Below are positions 7,659 through 12,960 of a DNA stretch of 18,385 bases, in pieces. This DNA is from CAZGRP01 sp964527995. Lineage in GTDB: Bacteria > Zhuqueibacterota > Zhuqueibacteria > Oceanimicrobiales > CAZGRP01. The stretch covers positions 1 to 18,385 of the forward strand of contig CAZGRP010000076.1 in assembly GCA_964527995.1 (NCBI GenBank), given 5' to 3'. The notes under the pieces are model-generated. The model worked only from the letters and a program-made list of their open reading frames with translations. It did not search any database and was not told where the DNA came from. Position numbers and translations under genes: made by a program. How positions within the stretch are numbered: the first letter of the stretch is position 1; the number at the start of each line of letters is the position of its first letter.

Positions 7659-8609
7659 TCAAACTCGTTGGGTCGCAGACCCTGATTGAGCCAGCGCCCG
7701 AACATCCAGTGGTTCTCCCTTCCTCTCATCACGTACCAACGACATCGCCTCATTGGGACATTGCCCTACGCAGACCCCGCACCCCATGCATGCCTCCCAG
7801 TTCACGATGGCCATCTCTTCCACCTCGATGGCTTCGAAAGGACAGGCTTGCTCGCAGGTTCCACAGGCTGCACAAAGTATTTCGTCCACCTGGGCCACAT
7901 ACCCTGAGGAGGCCATCAGTGGAATGCCATGTCTCGTCATCGCTTCAATGCCGCCACAGCAGCACTTGCAGCAGTTGCATATCACATAGAAACGATCCAG
8001 GCAAGCATCCTTGAGCCAGGCTGTATGCAGGTGCCCGCGTTCATGCTCAGCTTGCAGCAAAGCGAGCGCCTCGCTCTGGGTGAGGCGACGACTGCTGTGG
8101 GGATTGTGCTCGAGCACGAAGTCCACGAAGGGCTGCCCGATGATCATGCACACTTGGGTGGGCTCGCAGTGATTATCACGTGCATGCCGGCAGCCACATT
8201 CATAGACCGCGACATCCGGCGGTCCTGTCAGCACAAGATCCCGCGCCACCGGGAAAGGGATGATCTGCTCCAGATCCCGCAAGGGTATCTTCTGGTTGAG
8301 CGTGATGATCGCCTGAGCATGTTCCGGAATGAGCACCTTGCCATGGTATCGGTCCGCCCAGCGTCGCCGACTGCGCGCCCCGAATCTTGGATACAGACGA
8401 TTGATCACGACATCAAGATACTGGTTGGTCCACCGCCCATAAACATAGGCATGCAGGGCCTTGCCGTTAAGGAGTCGGCGTACGCCAGCCTCACGCATGA
8501 AACGCCAGGTCGAACGGCGGAGCGGACGCCAGCGTTCACCAAAGAGCCATAAGGCCATCATGGCTAGCCCAAGGGACGCAATAACGACGAGCACGATCGT
8601 ACCTGCCAT
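7659..8609 (-). CDS. Membrane-anchored 2x[4Fe-4S] ferredoxin with extra cysteine clusters
   Basis: The protein has 316 residues. Residues 5-23 form one membrane helix. The C-terminus holds two classical [4Fe-4S] motifs, CAACGTCEQACP (Cys246-256) and CMGCGVCVGQCP (Cys274-284), as in bacterial ferredoxin electron carriers. Two further cysteine groups precede them: CGCRHARDNHCEPTQVC (Cys138, 140, 148, 154) and CNCCKCCCGG (Cys211-218), so more metal or Fe-S binding is likely. Similar double-cluster proteins occur as orphan redox proteins of unknown role. The ATG at 8609 follows GAGGAGGG. It is the first gene of the operon with the methyltransferase-like and membrane proteins, behind promoter D and a structured leader. 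The electron partner is unknown. Confidence 0.88.
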   Translation of the reverse strand: MAGTIVLVVIASLGLAMMALWLFGERWRPLRRSTWRFMREAGVRRLLNGKALHAYVYGRWTNQYLDVVINRLYPRFGARSRRRWADRYHGKVLIPEHAQAIITLNQKIPLRDLEQIIPFPVARDLVLTGPPDVAVYECGCRHARDNHCEPTQVCMIIGQPFVDFVLEHNPHSSRRLTQSEALALLQAEHERGHLHTAWLKDACLDRFYVICNCCKCCCGGIEAMTRHGIPLMASSGYVAQVDEILCAACGTCEQACPFEAIEVEEMAIVNWEACMGCGVCVGQCPNEAMSLVRDERKGEPLDVRALAQSGSATQRV

Positions 8610-8745
8610 TGCTATCCCTCCTCGATTTCAGGAAGCAGCAGAGTGGGGTGTGGCGTAGGAGCGCGCGTCAGGTGCCTCAAGCCTGCGGAGCGCTCTACTT
8701 CACTCTTGCACAAAATCTTGTACGGAACACCAAACAGCGTCTCTG

Positions 8746-8821
8746 AAGGCCCCCATGGCATTCGGCGGGTCAGTTGTGGAAGTCGTGGAATCGGCGGTGG
8801 AAAGATCGTGATGGGGGCTTT
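8746..8821 (-). promoter_or_regulatory. Long-range stem in the ferredoxin operon leader
   Basis: On the minus strand AAAGCCCCCAT (8821-8811) can pair with ATGGGGGCCTT (8756-8746), 10 of 11 bases, enclosing 54 bases. The first arm lies at the predicted RNA 5' end. The 214-base leader contains no ORF I can support. A regulatory RNA structure is possible but unproven. Confidence 0.4.
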
Positions 8822-8829
8822 ATGAACGG

Positions 8830-8858
8830 AAGATAGTCCAGCGGATTTGGAATGTCAA
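8830..8858 (-). promoter_or_regulatory. Promoter D of the ferredoxin operon
   Basis: TTGACA (8858-8853), a 17-base spacer and TATCTT (8835-8830) stand on the minus strand, about 220 bases before the ferredoxin start. Confidence 0.65.
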
Positions 8859-8975
8859 GGCGAAATCATGCTTTCGCGTGATCCCTCAGTGGAAAGCACC
8901 GGGGCTGTCTGAAACGGAAAAAGTAAGCTTTTGGGCCAGCCCCAGGTAAGATGCCGCTACGGCTCGGTTGCGAAC

Positions 8976-9009
8976 ACCGGTTGGAGAGCAGACTGCGGTA
9001 CCAACCGGT
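8976..9009. repeat. 9-bp perfect inverted repeat
   Basis: ACCGGTTGG and CCAACCGGT are separated by 16 bases. There is no T-tract, so it is not a standard terminator. The stretch 8859-9266 otherwise holds no supported gene; a possible recombinase-like fragment at 9025-9090 is described in the findings. Confidence 0.4.
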
Positions 9010-9266
9010 TGCTTGCACGCTTTTTCAGGCGTGACTCTGGACGTGGATGTGGATTGTTGTGGTGCCGATGTTGGTATGGGTGAGAGCCTTTCAGCGTGGC
9101 GCGAGCACCGGAGCCCTCTTGGCGAGCCTCTCTGACATGGAATTACTGGCCCCGAGATGGCGACAAGGCCACGCCGCCGTTGGTGTCGATCTTCCAGCGG
9201 CGGACCGCAGGCGGGTTGGCTGCGGAGGCGTGAAGGGGTGAGGCGGACGCTTCACCATGCTTTCTG

Positions 9267-9377
9267 TCAAGGGGTTCTTCTCGGTTGCTTCTCCAGCTTT
9301 CTTTTTGCCTTCTGCTTCTGTTTGTTTAGCTTCTGCTTCCGACCCTTGTCCTTATCCTTCTTGCCTTTGTCTCCCAT
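9267..9377 (-). CDS. Small lysine-rich protein (36 residues)
   Basis: An ATG at 9377 follows a perfect AAGGAGGT site 5 bases away. The product starts MGDKGKKDKDKGRKQKLNKQ and ends EKQPRRTP before TGA. About 36% of residues are Lys and another 11% Arg, with no hydrophobic core, so it is strongly basic and probably disordered. Short lysine-rich proteins of this style (MGDKGKKDK... with a basic ...P.RTP tail) are often annotated as hypothetical. Binding to nucleic acid or to acidic surfaces is a reasonable guess, not shown. No clear promoter is visible upstream. Confidence 0.65.
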   Translation of the reverse strand: MGDKGKKDKDKGRKQKLNKQKQKAKRKLEKQPRRTP

Positions 9378-9848
9378 TGTGTACCTCCTTCCGCAAGCAT
9401 GTGTGTACGGCCGGCATGGGTATGAACGAAGGGGATGTTTCCTCCGGCTTGCGCCGGATCAGGGTCCGGGCGCTTGATCCGTCACGTGCTCGACCCTCGG
9501 CCGGTCACTGAATCTGTGATCCCCTGTGCGTAAGGTACAGTATCGACAAGCGAAAGGCAAGGGGAATCGCGGCAGCGGCTGCCTGGAGGGGGGCGCAATG
9601 GCTTGAAATCCCTCGGATATGTCTGGCTTTTCAAGAATGCAGTTCAGCTCGATTCCGTTACATTCAAGCAATTGGTCAGATATGTCAGCGGACGGAAATC
9701 CCCACACCAGAGCGTGTCGTAGGTGCCTTTCCAAAGCAGGGACCCCCAATAAAGTCATCAGCCGAAGTGTTCTGTAACGCGATGAGATTTCGTGATCCTT
9801 GCCTCCTCTAACTCGGGATTCACCCCGCTGGACAGGGATTTGTGCAAC
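9378..9848. other. Stretch without a convincing gene
   Basis: It holds a perfect hairpin TCCGGCTTGCGCCGGA near 9450. A minus-strand frame (9459-9758) reads plausible protein such as ALVWGFPSADISDQLLECNG but has no ribosome binding site and no family I recognise. It may be a decayed gene or part of the intron-damaged integron region. Confidence 0.3.
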
Positions 9849-10080
9849 GGAAGGAGAGTTGTCGCGTCAGATGAACAACGCCTCGCTGGAGCGTCAGGGC
9901 CTGGTTTCCATGAAAGAACTCTGGGTTGCCTTTCACTACGGGCGTGGCCCCCGATACGCCATCCGCCCTATGCGATGAATCCGGGAGTTGCCGGATGCGG
10001 ACCCGCGTGCGGGGCCTTGAGTCCGGCTACTGACGGATGGTGTAGGGGGGGCGGGGGAAAGCTCCGCCCTTACTCCATTA
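9849..10080 (+). mobile_element. Group IIC-like intron, 3' remnant (maturase C-terminus plus domain V/VI-like RNA)
   Basis: The plus frame from 9871 reads MNNASLERQGLVSMKELWVA, then FHYGRG, ending TGA at 9976-9978. This matches the end of group II intron-encoded reverse transcriptases (...LEEQGLVSVR.LW...HYG). Just before it, GGAAGGAGA encodes GRR, as in the GRRGWWR motif of the fragment at 2.88 kb, now shifted in frame. Downstream, GCCGGATGCGGACCCGC is the usual phrase at the 3' end of such introns. The hairpin GGGCGG/CCGCCC (10049-10069) and TTACTCCATT follow, resembling domain VI and the intron end. The catalytic reverse transcriptase region and the intron 5' end are missing, and domain V seems disrupted. 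It lies opposite to the cassette genes. Confidence 0.65.
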
Positions 10081-10102
10081 TGTGAATAATCTCACCACTG
10101 AC

Positions 10103-10142
10103 TAGACAAGTTATTGGAACTGACCAACCCCTGACTTGTCTA
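10103..10142. repeat. 9-bp perfect inverted repeat at the end of the broken lipoprotein gene
   Basis: TAGACAAGT (10103-10111) and ACTTGTCTA (10134-10142) enclose 22 bases and include the stop codon of the pseudogene. It could act as a transcript-end hairpin, although no T-run follows. Confidence 0.4.
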
Positions 10143-10505
10143 CGTTTGTAAGGTCAAGATCAACGATGAAGAATCTGTTTTCCTCCCAATCATAGATTAT
10201 GTGCGAGCATTTCCATGACCCATCAGGATGACGTTTAAGTAGCCAGATTTCTTTTCCATTCCGTGTTACTGTTTCGCCCCCAGCTTTGGGAGTTTCCTGA
10301 GACGTGAAAACCCATCGTGCAAGCGCCCAGTTGCCGTGTACTTCAATCTCATCAACTGATATATCGAACTCAAAGCTTTGATAGCCTCAATATCAGCCTC
10401 AGCATCAATCACGGGTTCCTCGGCTACCTCTTCACTCCGCTGCTAGCAGCCGAAAGCAAAACAAAGCAGAATGACCAAAGGAATGACCGTAAATAGTTTG
10501 TTCGT
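10111..10505 (-). pseudogene. SnoaL-like (DUF4440-type) lipoprotein, broken
   Basis: The minus strand reads a lipoprotein signal, KLFTVIPLVILLCFAFGC, ending in the lipobox cysteine, then a TAG (10445-10443) where Gln would be expected, then RSEEVAEEPVIDAEADIEAI. The expected start ATG is ACG (10505-10503). After about residue 43 the frame jumps and most of the domain core is missing. The other frame then continues FDISVDEIEVHGNWALARWV and GGETVTRNGKEIWLLKRHPD, ending TAA at 10113-10111. That tail is typical of SnoaL/NTF2-like DUF4440 proteins. So there are three lesions: lost start, nonsense codon, and internal deletion with frameshift. It follows the attC of the oxidoreductase cassette, so it may once have been the next cassette. 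Confidence 0.7.
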
Positions 10506-10548
10506 ATTTCCCTATTTTCTTGTTATGACTTATACTCTATGATTCTTT

Positions 10549-10609
10549 CGCCCACGTCAAAGCTAAGGCGCGCGGTTTACCGCGTCCCCTTCAGCGCCTT
10601 GTTGTGCGG
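10549..10609 (-). repeat. attC: Integron attC site of the oxidoreductase cassette
   Basis: Reading on the minus strand: core R'' GCACAAC preceded by CC, then AAGGCGCTGAAG, a central hairpin ACGCGGT-AA-ACCGCGC, then CCTTAGCTTTGACG and a degenerate R' core GTGGGC. The AACAAGGCGCTG...CTTAGCTT layout is standard for environmental attC sites. The L' arm (CTTTGACG for expected CTTCAGCG) and the R' core have drifted. The stop codon of the oxidoreductase (TAG, 10565-10563) lies inside the site, as often seen in cassettes. Confidence 0.75.
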
Positions 10610-11888
10610 AACTCACCTCAATTGCTACGACTCGATCTTCTCGCCTGGCCCTTTCCGCGGCGAAAACCATCAAGTGAGTCTCAAGAGTTTCTTCCGGGCC
10701 GGAAAGAATCCTTCTGGGATCATTATGGGCAACAGCGTCTACGAAAGCATGCATCAGTCCGTAATCCCCTCCGCCATGTCCTCCTAGGACGGAGTGATCG
10801 GTTGCATCTATGTTGATCTCGCTCCTGGTATTGGTGAGGAAATCAAAATGTCGAATAGCAGAACCATCTCCTATCAGCTCCCCACGCGTGCCGAAGATGC
10901 GTGTTTGTCTGTGAGCGGGTTCTGTGAAGGCCGTCATCGTCAGGGAGGCGGTCCTTCTACCTTCAAAAAGCATGTTGACCACCTGATTGTCCACTACATC
11001 GTTATCACAATCGTAGACACATCGACCGTATGGCCCTTTGCGGAGGGCTTCTGTAACATTCTCCTCCGTCACGTACGGAGTAAGCACATCGACCGGCCAT
11101 CCGGTTTCCCCCTGCGCTACTTTTTCGAGGTATATTTTCTTCGCAGAATAGGGACATTGGGCCTCAATATGGCACTCTAAGCAACGATGCCCTGCGCCTT
11201 CGGGTTTCTCTTCAGCGCGAAAATGTTTCAGAGTGCCAAATGAGTGAACTGCTCGGCAGGGAACTCCCATGATGTGCCTGATCCAATCAAGGTCATGACA
11301 GCACTTGGCAAGCAGCATGGAAGAGGATTCACTCTCTCGGCGCCAGTTGCCTCGAACAAAGGAATGCGCTTGATGCCAGTATCCTACGGGCTCCAGACGC
11401 TGTATGTTCACAACATCACCGATGAGACCACTATCGATCATTTCCTTGATCTTGCGTGTGTAACGAGTATACCGCAGGACATGACATACAGCAAATATGA
11501 TGTTGCTCGCCTGAGCAGCCTCAGCAATTCTACGACAATCTTCCTCATTGGGCGCCATCGGCTTTTCCAGCAGAATGTGATAACCTTTCGCAGCAAAGGC
11601 CATCATCGGTTCAACGTGCATCACATCCTGCGTGGCAATGATCACCGCGTCTGCAAATCTGGGCCTTTCGACCAACTCTCGCCAGTCGGTCGCCGAATTC
11701 CTGGATGGGATTTCATGTGCCTGCACAATTCTCTGTTTGTAGTCCTCTCTAGGCTCTGCAACAGCAACGACCCTCGCACGCTCGGGATGGTTCAGGGCAT
11801 ATGTCCCATACCCGTAACCCCGAGAACCCGCTCCAACAATAATCAGGGAGATTGTTTTCATTCTATTCTATCCCTTTTCACCGCACAA
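10555..11888 (-). mobile_element. Integron gene cassette (oxidoreductase plus attC)
   Basis: The 5' junction G|TTGTGCGG (11889/11888) is the exact reverse complement of CCGCACAAC at the attC R'' side (10609-10601). Closing a cassette circle creates exactly this match, so the two ends define one unit of about 1.33 kb. The distance from the junction to the ATG is 27 bases, typical for cassettes. The 3' junction lies at the degenerate core near 10555. Confidence 0.7.
10563..11861 (-). CDS. Gfo/Idh/MocA family oxidoreductase, integron cassette gene
   Basis: This 432-residue NAD(P)-dependent dehydrogenase of the glucose-fructose oxidoreductase/inositol dehydrogenase family probably acts on a sugar or cyclitol. 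Residues 1-120 form the Rossmann domain: GAGSRGYGYG (residue 10 on), then LLEKPMAPNEEDC with the conserved EKP (99-101). The KCCHDLDWI motif (His189) is the usual catalytic region of the C-terminal domain. A cysteine-rich insertion (RCLECHIEAQC, Cys227/230/236, and GRCVYDCDNDVVDNQ, Cys281/285) suggests a metal-binding loop, as in a subgroup of the family. The ATG at 11861 has AAGGGAT 11 bases upstream. The last 15 or so codons lie in the attC site, so the tail is not family sequence. The gene appears intact and is long for a cassette gene. Confidence 0.92.
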   Translation of the reverse strand: MKTISLIIVGAGSRGYGYGTYALNHPERARVVAVAEPREDYKQRIVQAHEIPSRNSATDWRELVERPRFADAVIIATQDVMHVEPMMAFAAKGYHILLEKPMAPNEEDCRRIAEAAQASNIIFAVCHVLRYTRYTRKIKEMIDSGLIGDVVNIQRLEPVGYWHQAHSFVRGNWRRESESSSMLLAKCCHDLDWIRHIMGVPCRAVHSFGTLKHFRAEEKPEGAGHRCLECHIEAQCPYSAKKIYLEKVAQGETGWPVDVLTPYVTEENVTEALRKGPYGRCVYDCDNDVVDNQVVNMLFEGRRTASLTMTAFTEPAHRQTRIFGTRGELIGDGSAIRHFDFLTNTRSEINIDATDHSVLGGHGGGDYGLMHAFVDAVAHNDPRRILSGPEETLETHLMVFAAERARREDRVVAIEVSSAQQGAEGDAVNRAP

Positions 11889-12006
11889 CTACTTCTTAAC
11901 CCAGTCGCAAAGTGCCCTGTAAACAAGAAAGGCTGTTGTAAATGGCCGAAGGCAATGCAGGGCTAATCCCTCGTACGAACGTGCGGTTAGGGTCAGAAGT
12001 TACAAA
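11883..12006 (-). repeat. Candidate long attC or attI between integrase remnant and cassette
   Basis: On the minus strand GTAACTTCTGACCC (about 12003-11990) and GGGTTAAGAAGTAGTTG (about 11902-11886) are imperfect inverted repeats (ACTTCT/AGAAGT and CCC/GGG pair). They frame about 120 bases and end in the core GTTGTGC. This has the shape of an attC of the long type, placed exactly before the cassette. An attI is the alternative. The arms are short, so confidence is limited. Confidence 0.4.
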
Positions 12007-12441
12007 TACCGTCTGGGCATTATCCGAGTCGGATAACTGCAGCAGGTCTACGGTCCGGGTGTCGTAGCCGTCTTCAAGCAAGTGTGTCGCAAACGAATGA
12101 CGCAGCGTGTGGCACCCCGCCGGTTTGGTGAGGCCGGCCTTGAGGCGCGCCTCTTTCATCGGCCGTTGCAGCGCCCATTCGCCCACGTGGTGCCTTCTGC
12201 GGACGCCTGTTGTCCGATCTGTGGAGATGGAAGAAGCCGGGAACAGCCACTGCCAGACAAGTTCGGTCGCAGCGTTTGGGTATTTCTTTTCGAGTGCGTA
12301 CGGTAGGAAAAACGAGCCGAAGCCGGCGTCGAGGTCCTCTTCGGTACTGCGGCTGTAGTGCCGGGTGCGGATAGCGGCGCACACCCGGTCCAGAAGCCTG
12401 GGCTGGCGGGCGGTGCTGGGTGAGGAGAATATCCGTGGCAT
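11896..12441 (-). pseudogene. intI: Integron integrase remnant C (internally deleted)
   Basis: From the ATG at 12441 (AGGGA 9 bases upstream) the frame reads MPRIFSSPSTARQPRLLDRV, then IRTRHYSRSTEE, the IntI N-terminus. It then jumps to LPYALEKKYPNAATELVWQW and on through the FPASSISTDRTTGVRRRHHV segment. The LPYALEKKYP...W.W.FPAS region is the extra patch special to integron integrases. The box II motif HTLRHSFATHLLEDGYDTRT follows. About 190 residues in the middle, including the first catalytic Arg, are deleted. The end is degraded: LLGHSD has become LLQLSD, and the TTMIYTHV tyrosine motif is replaced by unrelated sequence to the stop at 11896. The frame is open but the enzyme must be inactive. 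Confidence 0.82.
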
Positions 12442-12788
12442 GCGCGTATATCCCTGGGCGGAGGGAGCCACCGTGCTAGGTCGGGGAAACACAGGCATCG
12501 GAGGCGGTGTCGCGACCCCTTTTTTCTAATGACAGGTGCCCGAAGACGCTGACCTTCTGGGACAAGCGCCAGGCCGCTAGCCGACCTCAATGGTACCCGA
12601 TCAAACTTGGAGCGGTCCTCGAGAAGGTTAGCGTCTGCGCTCAAGCGGTCAATAGTCTCGGCCTCCTGTCATTCCTGAGAGAATGCCACCGGCCGTGGCA
12701 TGTGGAAGCTCGTAACGGAAGCTTTCTATAGAGGCGATGAGCGCCAGAATGGCCTGGCGACACCTGTAATGCGACGGAGTAACGCGTC
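12442..12788 (-). promoter_or_regulatory. Leader C of the integrase remnant, with an insertion
   Basis: The order is as in leader B: hairpin CGCCAG/CTGGCG (12742-12759), then GGGGTCGCG...CGCCTCCGATGCC (about 12495-12525), CCGACCTAGCACGGTGGCTC, CCCTCCG and the ATG. Between hairpin and block there are about 190 extra bases not present in leader B. They include a perfect 7-bp hairpin ATGCCAC/GTGGCAT (12683-12701). The stretch 12818-12960, upstream of this promoter, shows no gene; it holds only a TCTCTCC/GGAGAGA inverted repeat at 12848-12874 after the end of the flavoprotein gene. Confidence 0.55.
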
Positions 12789-12817
12789 AATATATGCCGG
12801 GGGATGGGGTTTGTCAA
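12789..12817 (-). promoter_or_regulatory. Promoter C, sigma70-type
   Basis: TTGACA (12817-12812), a 17-base spacer and TATATT (12794-12789) on the minus strand. TTGACAAACCCC is shared with promoter B. Confidence 0.75.
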
Positions 12818-12960
12818 GCGGAAATTGTCCCAGAGTGCACGTCGCTGTCTCTCCACGCAGCATACCAGGAGAGAGAGCGCCGCGGCTTTCGTTGTCGCCA
12901 CGCTGCGATTCGTACTGCTGGTGTTGATCTATTGGCGGAGGCCGGAAGATCGCCCTCAAC

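Noticed and set aside
8976..9009. ACCGGTTGG/CCAACCGGT as an attC site
   Set aside because: The cores are in the wrong order (GTT before AAC on both strands) and the rest of the attC layout is missing.
9459..9758. 99-residue minus-strand frame as a gene
   Set aside because: No ribosome binding site and no recognisable family; the plus strand of the same stretch reads equally well.
10441..10450. In-frame TAG after the lipobox as a recoded stop
   Set aside because: The start codon is also lost and a deletion with frameshift follows, so decay explains it better.
12848..12874. TCTCTCC/GGAGAGA inverted repeat as terminator of the redox operon
   Set aside because: The loop is long, the stem short and no T-run follows on the minus strand.
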